Source: Balneola sp. (lineage in GTDB: Bacteria > Bacteroidota > Rhodothermia > Balneolales > Balneolaceae). Taken from it: 64,000 nucleotides of DNA. The DNA is taken from positions 43,833 to 107,832 of the forward strand of contig JAEPPZ010000010.1 in NCBI GenBank assembly GCA_017640785.1. The letters run 5' to 3'. Position numbers and translations under genes: made by a program. Positions within the stretch are counted from its first letter, which is position 1; each line of letters begins with the position of its first letter. The notes beneath the pieces are model-generated. The model ran no database searches. It was not told the DNA's origin and worked only from the letters and a program-made list of their open reading frames with translations. Shown here one piece after another: positions 1-8,924 of this stretch.

Positions 1-441
1 AACCATCCACGGATCTTTCCATATGAAATAAGCTGTTTTTAAAGGTGAGTATTTTGGAGACTCGGACAGCAAAACCATAATATCATCAACAAGCCTTTGA
101 GCATTTGATGCCAATCCCAAATCTCCGCCGAGTTCACATATTGCATTTATCGCATCATTTATAGTATCAATTTCTGTGATATTTACTTCTGTATGAGCCT
201 GAAGCTCTTGTACATCTTCTTTTCTGTTTTCTTCGTGATTGGCTATGATGTAATCAGGGTTTAGAGAAAGTATCTTTTCAATATTCGGATTTTTTGTACC
301 ACCGATAATGGGAATATCCTTTACCAGTTCTTCAGGATGGATACAAAAACGGGTTCTGCCAACAAGTCTGTTGCCTAGTCCCAGATCCAATACTAATTGT
401 GTAAGACTAGGAACCAGACTTATGATTCTCTGATGAGACAT
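1..441 (-). CDS. BtuF-like cobalamin/metal-chelate receptor protein (partial)
   Basis: Open reading frame read by eye on the minus strand, starting ATG at 441 and still open at the left edge (147 codons seen). The start MSHQRIISLVPSLTQ and the later IIGGTKNPNIEKILSLNPDYIIA are typical of the helical-backbone metal receptor fold (BtuF/FhuD type), whose full length is normally 250-300 residues. No signal peptide is visible, so this copy may be cytoplasmic or a stand-alone receptor-like protein rather than a classical periplasmic binding protein; many Bacteroidota have such leaderless copies. It is divergent from the flavin oxidoreductase at 516, with 74 bp between them. Substrate is not decidable from the fragment. 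Confidence 0.8.
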   Translation of the reverse strand, partial: MSHQRIISLVPSLTQLVLDLGLGNRLVGRTRFCIHPEELVKDIPIIGGTKNPNIEKILSLNPDYIIANHEENRKEDVQELQAHTEVNITEIDTINDAINAICELGGDLGLASNAQRLVDDIMVLLSESPKYSPLKTAYFIWKDPWMV

Positions 442-515
442 TTCCGGAAATTGAATTATTTTTAGAATTAATGTGTAATATAACCAATCAACAACGGAAC
501 CAATAACCACGAATA

Positions 516-1544
516 ATGGAATTAGGCATTTTCACTTTTGTAGATAATAATCCGGATCCGAATACCGGTGAGAAATTACATCCTTCCAAGCGGTTGCAGA
601 ATTTGTTAGAGGAAGCTGAATTGGCAGATCAAGCCGGTTTGGATGTCTATGGGATTGGAGAACATCACCGTGAAGAGTATGTGGCTTCGGCTCCTGCAGT
701 TATTTTATCAGCTATTGCAGCCAGAACAAAGAATATACGGTTAACAAGTACGGTTACGGTTTTGGGCTCAGAGGATCCGGTTCGGGTTTTTCAGCAGTTT
801 GCTACCTTAGATCTGTTATCAAAAGGGAGAGCGGAAATCATGGTAGGAAGAGGTTCTTTTATTGAATCGTTTCCATTGTTTGGTTATGACTTGCAAAACT
901 ACGAAGAGTTGTTTGAGGAGAAATTAGAGCTTTTGATGCAGCTTCGAGAAAATGAAAAAATAACCTGGTCCGGAAATTTCAGAGCTGCAATTGATGACAA
1001 AGGAATATATCCGCAGCCGATGCAATCGAAATTACCTATTTGGAGAGCAGTAGGAGGCACACCCAAATCAGCATATGTAACCGGGGCTCTGGGATTGCCA
1101 TTAGCATTGGCAATTATCGGAGGACTGCCTGAGCAGTTCAAGCAATTTGCTGATATTCATGAACGGGGAGCTAAGGAAAATGGAAAAGTAAAGCCTGCTT
1201 TAAGTATCAATTCTCATGGTTTTATTGCCGAGACTTCAGAAGAAGCAAAAGACATTGCTTTCCCGGCGTTTAAACAGACTATGGATAAGATCGGAAGTGA
1301 ACGTGGCTGGGCGCCGATGAGCAGAGAACAATTTGAAGCATCAACCACGCTTAAAGGCGCTAATTTTATTGGAAGCCCACAGGAAATCATTGATAAGATC
1401 TTATATCAGCATGAAATTTTCGGACACGATCGCTTTCTGATGCAAATGAGCGTGGGCAGTGTTCCTCATCAAAAAATGATGAAATCGATAGAGTTATTTG
1501 CTACGGAAGTGGCGCCTGTAGTTCGGAAAGAGCTGAGAGAATGA
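516..1544 (+). CDS. LLM-class flavin-dependent oxidoreductase (luciferase-like)
   Basis: 342 residues, normal length for the bacterial luciferase-like monooxygenase family. The N-terminus MELGIFTFVDNNPDP begins the TIM barrel; GIGEHHREEYVASAP (about residues 46-60) is the conserved substrate-facing segment, followed by TSTVTVLGSEDPVRVFQQFATLD. The ending with IGSPQEIIDKILYQHEIFGHDRFLMQM is the usual C-terminal strand. The protein should bind FMN and oxidise a small organic substrate that cannot be named from sequence. It stands alone: divergent from the BtuF-like gene and convergent with the fructosamine kinase-like gene at 1605, with a 36-bp perfect palindrome in the gap. Confidence 0.88.
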   Translation: MELGIFTFVDNNPDPNTGEKLHPSKRLQNLLEEAELADQAGLDVYGIGEHHREEYVASAPAVILSAIAARTKNIRLTSTVTVLGSEDPVRVFQQFATLDLLSKGRAEIMVGRGSFIESFPLFGYDLQNYEELFEEKLELLMQLRENEKITWSGNFRAAIDDKGIYPQPMQSKLPIWRAVGGTPKSAYVTGALGLPLALAIIGGLPEQFKQFADIHERGAKENGKVKPALSINSHGFIAETSEEAKDIAFPAFKQTMDKIGSERGWAPMSREQFEASTTLKGANFIGSPQEIIDKILYQHEIFGHDRFLMQMSVGSVPHQKMMKSIELFATEVAPVVRKELRE

Positions 1545-1550
1545 TTTCAT

Positions 1551-1586
1551 ATCTGTAGGGACAATTCATGAATTGTCCCTACAGAT
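1551..1586. repeat. 36-bp perfect palindrome, GTAGGG family, between convergent genes
   Basis: Two 18-nt arms with no spacer; the left arm contains GTAGGGACAATTCA and the right arm is its exact reverse complement ending in CCCTAC. It lies 7 bp after the flavin oxidoreductase stop and 18 bp before the end of the kinase gene, so it could terminate both. Outer bases GTAGGG...TAC recur at 49144 and 49499 with a different core. Confidence 0.85.
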
Positions 1587-1604
1587 TAAATTACAATGAC
1601 AATT

Positions 1605-2459
1605 TTAAGAATACTGACGAAGAATCTCATTTGCTCTGCGCACATACCCACCTCCAAATAAATTAGCATGAACCAGGATCGGATACAGATTGCAGAGTTC
1701 AACACGACCTTCAAAACCATCCGCTAAAGGATATTCTGAATTATACCCTTCATAAAAGTCAGAGGAAAAACCACCGAATAAACGAGTCATGGCGATGTCC
1801 ATTTCTCTGTGTCCATAGTAAACTGCAGGGTCATAAATACTTGCGGCTCCACTTTTTGTAAACATATAATTGCCACTCCAAAGATCTCCATGGAGAAGTG
1901 CAGGTTGTTCATTTGGGAAAAGATCTTGAACAGTTTTATGAAATGCATCAACTATCCGAATCAGATTGTTCTCAAATTTTCCGGACTGAATTCCAAGTTT
2001 GATTTGTGGTTCAATTCTTTCGGAGACAAAGAAATCGGCCCAATTTTGAAGTTGATGGTTACTCTGAGGCAATTTCCCAATAAAGTTGTCATGATCCAGT
2101 CCAAAAGTATCAGCAGAATGTTTGTGAAGCTTTGCCAATTCTGTTCCAAAGTTATAAGCAGATTCCGAATTTTCGGAACCGGGGACAAGTAAACTTAATA
2201 ACAGAAAGTCTTTTCCGGCTTCAACCACATCAGGAATTAGCAGATCAGTGTTTGCATCAGAAAGGATCTTTAAGCCTTTAGATTCTGCCTCGAACATATA
2301 TTCATAAGCAGAACTGTTCCATTTAAGGAAAAGAGATTTGCCATCACTCAACTTTATAATTGAAGCATAATTAATATCTCCACCGGTTTGATTTTTGGAA
2401 GATATAATTTCGTCATCAAGCTTTAACTCAATTACAGATTTGATATGGTCAGGAATCAT
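1605..2459 (-). CDS. Fructosamine kinase family protein
   Basis: 284 residues, the usual size of bacterial fructosamine-3-kinase-like proteins (protein-deglycating kinases of the APH fold). Visible motifs: the ATP-lysine strand SLFLKWN near residues 54-60; the catalytic loop LLHGDLWSGNYMF (about residues 188-200), where HGDLWSGN is diagnostic for this family; and the metal-binding IYDPAVYYGHREMDIAMT, where the D of DPAVYYG coordinates Mg. Predicted to phosphorylate fructosamine or ribulosamine adducts so that they fall off proteins, or another small substrate. Its start codon overlaps the end of the upstream LMW phosphatase by 4 bp, so the two are likely translated together; this phosphatase pairing recurs in bacteria and suggests a shared deglycation role (inference). 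Confidence 0.9.
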   Translation of the reverse strand: MIPDHIKSVIELKLDDEIISSKNQTGGDINYASIIKLSDGKSLFLKWNSSAYEYMFEAESKGLKILSDANTDLLIPDVVEAGKDFLLLSLLVPGSENSESAYNFGTELAKLHKHSADTFGLDHDNFIGKLPQSNHQLQNWADFFVSERIEPQIKLGIQSGKFENNLIRIVDAFHKTVQDLFPNEQPALLHGDLWSGNYMFTKSGAASIYDPAVYYGHREMDIAMTRLFGGFSSDFYEGYNSEYPLADGFEGRVELCNLYPILVHANLFGGGYVRRANEILRQYS

Positions 2460-2968
2460 TTCTCAATATGAGGCTTTAATTCGTTCAGTAATGCTTCTGT
2501 ACTTCTGTTTAGGATCTGAAAAACATTCTCAAAACCTTGTAAACCACCATAATAAGGATCAGGAACACTTCCGTCTTCAGGAGAAGGGTCAAAATCTCTC
2601 ATTAGTTTGATTTTGTGAGCAAACCGGTCTCTTCTGTCTAAATCATGAATATTCGAAAAATTCTCCATATCCATAGCTAGAATAAGATCAAATTCCTCCA
2701 GATCGGCATACTCAAACTTTCTTGCTTTGGAAGGGAGATGAATTCCATGTTTATTTGCTGTAGCCTGACTTTTACTGTTTGCGCCTTCTCCCAGATGATA
2801 AGCAGCAGTACCGGCCGAGTCGATATAAAAATAATTTTCGAATCCTTCTTCTCTTACTTTGTGAATAAAGAGCCCTTCAGCAGTCGGACTTCTGCAAATA
2901 TTACCGAGGCATACAAAGCACAGTTTGTAAGGATTTTCTTTAGTAATTGTCCGTAAATAAGTTTTCAT
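2456..2968 (-). CDS. Low molecular weight protein-tyrosine-phosphatase
   Basis: 170 residues. The P-loop CLGNICRSP starts at Cys20 (C-x5-R-S), and the general-acid loop PDPYYGG lies near the C-terminus, giving all three catalytic elements of the LMW-PTP family. Expected to hydrolyse phosphotyrosine or small phosphoesters in the cytoplasm. First gene of a two-gene unit with the fructosamine kinase-like gene (4-bp ATGA-type overlap). Start at 2968 is supported by the standard short N-terminus before the first beta strand. Divergent from ileS with 174 bp between. Confidence 0.93.
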   Translation of the reverse strand: MKTYLRTITKENPYKLCFVCLGNICRSPTAEGLFIHKVREEGFENYFYIDSAGTAAYHLGEGANSKSQATANKHGIHLPSKARKFEYADLEEFDLILAMDMENFSNIHDLDRRDRFAHKIKLMRDFDPSPEDGSVPDPYYGGLQGFENVFQILNRSTEALLNELKPHIEK

Positions 2969-3100
2969 CTCTAAACTAAAATTTTAATGTTTGCAAAAAA
3001 GTGCTGTTAAACCCATAGATACAAAATTTTTAACGGTTTTAGGAAATTACATACAAAACTAATATTCCGAACTCAATGCCTGCTTTTTGCTAAGTTTTTG

Positions 3101-3108
3101 TATATTTG
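3101..3108 (+). promoter_or_regulatory. Possible Bacteroidota-type -7 element of ileS
   Basis: TATATTTG matches the TAnnTTTG -7 consensus known for Bacteroidota sigma factor and sits 35 bp before the ileS start. No well spaced -33 TTTG was found, so this is a weak call. Confidence 0.25.
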
Positions 3109-3142
3109 AGGCTTAAAATTATTCTGTGGACAACATATTTAT

Positions 3143-6100
3143 ATGTCGAAAAAGTTTGAAGAAATAAAGCAGCTTAACTATCCGAAGTCGGAAGTTGAGA
3201 CAATGAATTGGTGGAAGGACCATGACATTTTTAAACAGAGTTTAGAAACTCGGGAAGATGGAATACCCTTCACATTTTTTGAAGGGCCACCAACTGCTAA
3301 CGGTAAGCCGGGAATCCATCATGTAATGGCGCGAACAGTGAAAGATATGTTCTGTCGATACAAGACACTCAAAGGATTCAGAGTAGAACGAAAAGCGGGT
3401 TGGGATACACATGGTTTGCCAGTAGAAATTGAAGTAGAAAAAGAACTGGGTTTAGAAGGCCGCTCTCAGGTAGAAGAGTATGGCATTGCTAAATACAATG
3501 CGAAATGTCGCGAGAGTGTTCTTAAGTATAAAGACCTTTGGGATGATCTCACTTCCCGTATGGCTTATTGGGTAGATCAGGAAGATCCGTATATCACATT
3601 CAAAAACGAATACATCGAATCTGTTTGGTGGGCTTTTGATAAGCTTTTTGAAAAAGGATTGGTGTATAAGGGATACAAGATCCAGTGGTATTCTCCCGGT
3701 TCAGGAACGGTGCTGTCTTCTCATGAAGTAAGTTTGGGTTACAAAGAAACTCAGGATCCTTCCATTTATGTGAAATTTAAAGCGGAAGGGGAAGAAAATA
3801 CTTATTACCTGGCGTGGACAACGACTCCATGGACGGTGGTTTCAAACATGGCGTTGACCATAAATCCAAAGCTTACTTACGCAAAAATATCTTTCGAAGG
3901 CGAGAATTTTATCGTCGCTAAAGACTGTGCAGAACAGGTTTTCGGAGAAGGTTTTGAAATTCTGGAAGAAATCCCTGGACACGCTTTACTAGGAAGAACT
4001 TATGAGCCTGTCTTTGAATTTGCTTCAAAAGAATTTGATAGGTCGGAAGCATGGAAGATTATCGAAGCAGAATATATTACTACCGATGAAGGAACAGGCG
4101 TAGTTCATACAGCTCCGGCTTATGGTGCAGATGATTTTGATTCTTGCCAAAAGGCTGGTATACCGATGTTCAATCCTATTGACCGCGAAGGTAAATTTAC
4201 TAATGAAGCACCTGATTTTGAAGGGCAATGGTTCAAAGAAGCTGATAAAGATATTGCGCGTGCCATAAAAGAAAAGAACCTGATGTTCAGGCATGAGACC
4301 TGTGTTCATAATTATCCGTTTGATTGGAGAAAAGGAACACCGCTGATGAGTTATCCGGTTGATTCATGGTTTATCAAAACTACCAGCGTTAAAGAACGCA
4401 TGGTTGAGCTAAACAAGAAAATAAATTGGAAACCTGAAAGTACAGGAAGTGGTCGTTTCGGAACCTGGCTGGAAAACAATGTTGACTGGGCTGTTTCAAG
4501 ACAAAGATATTGGGGAACTCCGATTCCAATCTGGGTTAGTGATAAAGACCCTGAGTATGTGGAATGTATCGGAAGTATGAGAGAGCTTCGTGAGAAAGCA
4601 GGGCTCAATGAGCTGGACGAAATCGATCTTCACAGGCCGTACATAGATGATATTACTTGGGAAGCTCCGGATGGCGGAACCATGAGAAGGATTCCTGACC
4701 TTTTGGATGTGTGGTTTGATTCAGGCGCAATGCCGTTTGCTCAATGGCATTATCCGTTCGATAACGATCATGAATTCAGCTACAATTTTCCGGCAGATTT
4801 TATAGCAGAAGGAGTGGATCAAACAAGAGGTTGGTTCTACACATTACACGCTTTAGGAACGATGCTTTTTAATGAAGAAGCGTTCAGAAATGTGATCTCC
4901 AATGGTTTGGTGCTGGATGAGAATGGCGAAAAAATGAGTAAGTCGAAAGGTAACACTGCTGATCCTTTTGAACTCATTAATAAATACGGCGCTGATACAG
5001 TTCGATGGTACATGATGAGTAACTCATCACCATGGGAAAATCTAAAGTTTTCTGAAGATGGACTGAAAGAAGTTCAGCGAAAATTTTTCAATACTTTAGT
5101 GAATACGTATTCCTTCTTTGCCTTGTATGCAAATATCGATGGATTTACTTATTCCGGTTCCCAGATTCCTACCAATGAACGTCCTGAAATTGATCAATGG
5201 GTTATCTCCAGATTGAATACTACCATTAAAACGGTAGAAGGATTTTTAGAAGATTATGAGCCGACCAAAGCTGCCAGAGAATTAGAAGAGTTTGTAGAAG
5301 AATTAAGTAACTGGTACGTACGAAGAAATCGTCGTCGTTTTTGGAAAGAAGGTAATACGCTTGATAAAACAGCTGCTTACCAAACTTTGTACGAATGTCT
5401 TAAAAGTCTGAGTAAAATGATTAGTCCGATAGCACCTTTTATGGGCGAGTGGCTATATCAGAATCTGAACAGAGTTACAGGCTTGGAAGAAAAATCAGTT
5501 CATATTTCATTCTTCCCAACCGTAGAAGAGACCGCGATTTTCAAAAAGCTTGAACATAAAATGGATATGGCAAGATTGATCTCTTCCATTGTTCTGCGTA
5601 TTAGAAATCAGATCGAAATGAACGTTCGACAGCCTCTGGCTAGAATTATTCTACCGATCAAGGACGAAGCAGAAAGAGCGGCCATTGAATCCGTAAAAGA
5701 TATTATCTTAGAAGAGGTGAATGTGAAAGACATTCAGTTTGTGGATGATGATTCAGGAATTGTACATAAATCAGCGAAAGCCAATTTCCCGGTTTTAGGA
5801 AAAAAGCTTGGCCCCAAAATGAAACCTGTTGCAGCTAAAATTGCTCAGCTATCGACGGATGAGATCACTCAATTTGAAAAAAACGGTTACCTTGAGTTGA
5901 CTCTTGAAGATGGTGAAACAATTAGATTAGACGAAGACGGTCTTGAGATCGTTAGAACCGGGTTGGAAGGCTGGCAAGTTGAAACTGAACGCGGATTAAG
6001 TGTAGCTGTCGATACGGAATTATCTTCAGAATTAAAACTTGAAGGTTTCGCCAGGGAGTTCGTTAATAGAGTACAAAGTATGCGAAAAGAAGCAGACTTT

Positions 6101-6304
6101 GATGTTGTTGACAGAATACAAATTGGTTTTACGGGATCTGAGGATCTAAAAGAAGCAGTGGTTTCTATGGATGAATATATTAAAAGAGAAACACTTGCTG
6201 AAGAAATTAAACTTGAAAATTTAGAGGTTTCCGACTTTGTAAAAGAGTGGGAAATTGGCGATGATGATTGCAAAATATCTATTCGCAGAACAGTTAATAC
6301 ATAA
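3143..6304 (+). CDS. ileS: Isoleucine--tRNA ligase
   Basis: 1053 residues. Class I synthetase charging tRNA-Ile. The HIGH-type signature is GPPTANGKPGIHHVMA at residues 48-63, the editing domain contains the WTTTPWT stretch, the class-typical WRKGTPLMSYPVDSWF follows, and KMSKSKGN is at 597-604. The HIHH-type signature and the length place it with the eukaryote-like (type 2) IleRS that many Bacteroidota carry; in this type mupirocin resistance is common (established for the group, not tested here). The C-terminal anticodon-binding domain is complete. It heads a cluster with the TraR/DksA protein (10 bp downstream of its stop) and lspA, a gene order seen repeatedly in Bacteroidota. Confidence 0.98.
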   Translation: MSKKFEEIKQLNYPKSEVETMNWWKDHDIFKQSLETREDGIPFTFFEGPPTANGKPGIHHVMARTVKDMFCRYKTLKGFRVERKAGWDTHGLPVEIEVEKELGLEGRSQVEEYGIAKYNAKCRESVLKYKDLWDDLTSRMAYWVDQEDPYITFKNEYIESVWWAFDKLFEKGLVYKGYKIQWYSPGSGTVLSSHEVSLGYKETQDPSIYVKFKAEGEENTYYLAWTTTPWTVVSNMALTINPKLTYAKISFEGENFIVAKDCAEQVFGEGFEILEEIPGHALLGRTYEPVFEFASKEFDRSEAWKIIEAEYITTDEGTGVVHTAPAYGADDFDSCQKAGIPMFNPIDREGKFTNEAPDFEGQWFKEADKDIARAIKEKNLMFRHETCVHNYPFDWRKGTPLMSYPVDSWFIKTTSVKERMVELNKKINWKPESTGSGRFGTWLENNVDWAVSRQRYWGTPIPIWVSDKDPEYVECIGSMRELREKAGLNELDEIDLHRPYIDDITWEAPDGGTMRRIPDLLDVWFDSGAMPFAQWHYPFDNDHEFSYNFPADFIAEGVDQTRGWFYTLHALGTMLFNEEAFRNVISNGLVLDENGEKMSKSKGNTADPFELINKYGADTVRWYMMSNSSPWENLKFSEDGLKEVQRKFFNTLVNTYSFFALYANIDGFTYSGSQIPTNERPEIDQWVISRLNTTIKTVEGFLEDYEPTKAARELEEFVEELSNWYVRRNRRRFWKEGNTLDKTAAYQTLYECLKSLSKMISPIAPFMGEWLYQNLNRVTGLEEKSVHISFFPTVEETAIFKKLEHKMDMARLISSIVLRIRNQIEMNVRQPLARIILPIKDEAERAAIESVKDIILEEVNVKDIQFVDDDSGIVHKSAKANFPVLGKKLGPKMKPVAAKIAQLSTDEITQFEKNGYLELTLEDGETIRLDEDGLEIVRTGLEGWQVETERGLSVAVDTELSSELKLEGFAREFVNRVQSMRKEADFDVVDRIQIGFTGSEDLKEAVVSMDEYIKRETLAEEIKLENLEVSDFVKEWEIGDDDCKISIRRTVNT

Positions 6305-6314
6305 GGATAAAGTT

Positions 6315-6713
6315 ATGGCTGATAAAACAAAGACTGAGGAAAGAGTATCTCCTTATACCGATAATGAGCTTGAGTATTTTCGTGGAATAATCGAAAAGAA
6401 GCTAAAAGAATCAGAAGACGAACTGAATACATTACAGAAATCTCTTCGTGAAAGCATGGAAAATGCATCTGACGAATCAGCCTATTCGTTCCATATGGCT
6501 GATGCCGGAACGGATGCACAGGAACGTGAAAAAACGTATGTTTTGTTAAATCGTACAAGAAAATTTATCAAGTACCTGGATGATGCTATGAAGCGTATCG
6601 ACAATAAAACGTATGGTGTTTGTAAAGTTACAGGTAAGAAAATTGCCAAGGGCAGACTGGAAGCTGTACCACATACACAGCTAAGTATTGATGCGAAACT
6701 AAAGCGTAGATAA
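6315..6713 (+). CDS. TraR/DksA family protein with degenerate zinc finger
   Basis: 132 residues from ATG 6315, preceded by AAGGATAAAG. A longer in-frame reading would begin at 6255 inside ileS and is less likely. An N-terminal coiled-coil hairpin (about residues 15-95) carries an acidic tip region with DAGTDAQEREK, as in DksA. The C-terminal finger has the DksA framework YGVCKVTGKKIAKGRLEAVP, but only Cys103 of the four zinc cysteines remains; the others are Thr106, Ser124 and Ala127 with spacing kept. Such cysteine-poor members exist in several phyla and keep the fold without zinc. Likely binds RNA polymerase through the secondary channel (inference). Embedded between ileS and lspA. Confidence 0.9.
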   Translation: MADKTKTEERVSPYTDNELEYFRGIIEKKLKESEDELNTLQKSLRESMENASDESAYSFHMADAGTDAQEREKTYVLLNRTRKFIKYLDDAMKRIDNKTYGVCKVTGKKIAKGRLEAVPHTQLSIDAKLKRR

Positions 6714-6727
6714 TTAATCAAAGAGAT

Positions 6728-7315
6728 TTGAATCGAACCAAACTTATTGCGCTTTTAACGCCGGCTGCTGTTGTTCTGATACTGGATCAGATCACGAAAT
6801 ACATAATCCGAACTTCTCCTGAACTTCATAATAAAGTTCTTATAGAAGGATGGTTGCGTTTGTATTATACCCAGAATCCCGGGATGGCAATGGGGATAGA
6901 TTGGTTGCCAACCATCGTGGTGAGTTCAGTTGCTATTCTGGCGGTAACAGGTATTTTGGTTTATTTACTTCGTTCCATTGAAACAGCTTCTATTGGGTAT
7001 CTGATATTCATGGGACTGATTCTGGGTGGGGCTTTCGGAAATATTTCCGACAGAATTTTTATGGGATATGTAGAAGGCAACGGTGGAATTCTTGAAGGAC
7101 ATGTAGTCGATTTTATCTATTTCAGTCTTCAGATAAATGACTGGACGGTTTTCCCTTATATCTTTAATGTAGCTGATATTGGCATATCTGTATCTATTAT
7201 CTCGTTATTGATCTTCAGTAAGAAATTACTTCCCGCTTCTCAAAAAGAAGAGCCTGCTGCAGAAGTAGATGTAGCCGGTGAAGAAAGAGCTGTAGAGGAA
7301 ATCTCTAAGAAATAA
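6728..7315 (+). CDS. lspA: Lipoprotein signal peptidase (signal peptidase II)
   Basis: 195 residues from a TTG start at 6728 with AAAGAG just upstream. Inner-membrane aspartyl protease that removes signal peptides from diacylated prolipoproteins. Four hydrophobic segments are visible. The motifs are YTQNPGMAMG (family NxxxAF/G region), the first catalytic Asp in VVDFIYF, and the second in FNVADIGIS. A charged tail of about 25 residues (EEPAAEVDVAGEERAVEE) extends past the last membrane helix, longer than in E. coli. Third gene of the ileS cluster, 14 bp after the TraR/DksA stop. Ends 4 bp before the convergent ribBA. Confidence 0.96.
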   Translation: MNRTKLIALLTPAAVVLILDQITKYIIRTSPELHNKVLIEGWLRLYYTQNPGMAMGIDWLPTIVVSSVAILAVTGILVYLLRSIETASIGYLIFMGLILGGAFGNISDRIFMGYVEGNGGILEGHVVDFIYFSLQINDWTVFPYIFNVADIGISVSIISLLIFSKKLLPASQKEEPAAEVDVAGEERAVEEISKK

Positions 7316-7319
7316 AAGG

Positions 7320-8498
7320 CTAGTTTTTTCTTACAGGATCGTCCAGAAAATCTATACTTGTATCGATAGCAACCTGATCTACGATCTCTAATCCAAAACT
7401 TTTGATACCAATTCTTTTCACCGGATTATTGGACAGAAGACGGATCTTGCAAATCCCTAAAGATTTTAGAATTTGAGCGCCGATTCCGTAATCTCTGGAA
7501 TCGCCTTTTTTCGGATTGTTATTTTCTTCCTCTGTTTCTGGGTTGCCTTCCTGCATCGCTTTTAATGTGCGAAGCTGATTCACTAGCACCGAACCACGTT
7601 GATTACGGTTCATATACAGAACAACGCCTTTTCCTTCACGTTCAACCTGAAGCATTGCCTGATGTAGCAACTCACTGGTATCATTCAAACGGCTTCCGAA
7701 AATGTCGCCGATCAGATCAGAAGAATGAACACGTGTGAGAACAGGTTCTTCCTTATTCCAGCTTCCTTTTGTGAGCGCCATGTGGATGTCGCCCGTCAGA
7801 TTTTCTTTGAATGCTCTGAGCTTAAAATCACCGTACATGGTCGGCATATTGATGTCCATCACTTCATGAACTAAAGATTCATTCTCATTACGGTATGCAA
7901 TAAGATCTTTAATGGTGATGAATTTCATATCATATTTCTTTGCGATCTTAGCAAGATCCGGAACACGAGCCATTTCTCCATCTTCATTCATGATCTCGCA
8001 GATAATACCTACCGGTTTTAATCCGGCTAGTTTTGCAAGATCAATGGCAGCTTCAGTATGTCCTGCACGACGAAGAACACCGCCATCTACTGCAAGAAGT
8101 GGAAACACATGACCTGGTCTTCTGAAATCCACAGGTTTGGCATCATCATTTGCTATTTCACGAATAGTGTTAGCACGATCAGCAGCAGAGATACCGGTAG
8201 TGGTAAGTCTCTTGTGGTCTATTGAAATGGTAAAGTTGGCCTCATCAGGATCAGCGCCATCGGTGACCATGTGAGTAAGTTTTAGCTTTTCGGCACGACT
8301 TTTATTGATAGGTGCACAAACCAAACCACGGCCATGAGTGACCATAAAATTTATAGCTTCAGTAGAAACCATTTCTGCAGCCATCAGAAAATCGCCTTCA
8401 TTTTCACGATCTTCATCATCGACAACAATAACCATTTTGCCATTTTTAATGTCTTGAATGGCTTCAGGGATGGTATTAAATTTTATAGAGTCACTCAT
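7320..8498 (-). CDS. ribBA: RibBA: DHBP synthase fused to a GTP cyclohydrolase II domain lacking zinc ligands
   Basis: 392 residues. The N-terminal domain (1-205) is 3,4-dihydroxy-2-butanone-4-phosphate synthase for riboflavin synthesis, with intact DDEDRENEGDF (27-37), RRPGHVFPL and the HTEAAIDLA loop. The C-terminal domain (about 210-385) aligns to GTP cyclohydrolase II: RVHS, GDIFGS, SRDYGIGAQIL and LLSNNPVK are present. The three zinc cysteines of E. coli RibA (C54, C65, C67) are replaced by Asp261, Asn272 and Thr274, and the EGRNIGL loop is altered to NQRGSVL. The second domain is therefore probably inactive for ring opening, while the first should work. It lies 9 bp after yajC on the same strand. 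Confidence 0.93.
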   Translation of the reverse strand: MSDSIKFNTIPEAIQDIKNGKMVIVVDDEDRENEGDFLMAAEMVSTEAINFMVTHGRGLVCAPINKSRAEKLKLTHMVTDGADPDEANFTISIDHKRLTTTGISAADRANTIREIANDDAKPVDFRRPGHVFPLLAVDGGVLRRAGHTEAAIDLAKLAGLKPVGIICEIMNEDGEMARVPDLAKIAKKYDMKFITIKDLIAYRNENESLVHEVMDINMPTMYGDFKLRAFKENLTGDIHMALTKGSWNKEEPVLTRVHSSDLIGDIFGSRLNDTSELLHQAMLQVEREGKGVVLYMNRNQRGSVLVNQLRTLKAMQEGNPETEEENNNPKKGDSRDYGIGAQILKSLGICKIRLLSNNPVKRIGIKSFGLEIVDQVAIDTSIDFLDDPVRKN

Positions 8499-8507
8499 TT
8501 GACTGAA

Positions 8508-8831
8508 TTACTTTTTTTCCTGCTTATTTGGATTCACATCATTGATAGCAGATTTTAAAAATCTGATCTTGACATTTCCACCTACTTCGATCAACACAGA
8601 ATCGTCTTCAATTGTATTTAGCACACCAATCATTCCTGAAGAAGTAACAACTTTGTCGCCCTTTTTCATTTCAGAAACTTTCTGCTGAATTTCTTTCTGC
8701 TTTTTGCTTTGTGGACGAATGATGAAAAAGTAAAAAACCACAAAGATAGCGCCCATAAAGATAAGGCTTGTATATCCACTTCCTTCACCTTCAGCAGGTG
8801 GTGCCATTAGAAAAAACGTAAGTAAACTCAT
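8508..8831 (-). CDS. yajC: Preprotein translocase subunit YajC
   Basis: 107 residues with the YajC layout: a short periplasmic N-terminus, one membrane helix (GYTSLIFMGAIFVVFYFFII), the invariant RPQSKKQKE, then a small cytoplasmic domain with MKKGDKVVTSSGMIG. Accessory partner of SecDF in the Sec translocon. It is upstream of ribBA in the same direction with a 9-bp gap, suggesting co-transcription. Confidence 0.95.
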   Translation of the reverse strand: MSLLTFFLMAPPAEGEGSGYTSLIFMGAIFVVFYFFIIRPQSKKQKEIQQKVSEMKKGDKVVTSSGMIGVLNTIEDDSVLIEVGGNVKIRFLKSAINDVNPNKQEKK

Positions 8832-8924
8832 TTATAAATTTTTAATAGTTAATTAGAAGCCCAAAGATACGGCATTATTGAGTGAATCTCATTGCTTTTT
8901 GATGAACTGAAATGTTAAAGATAC

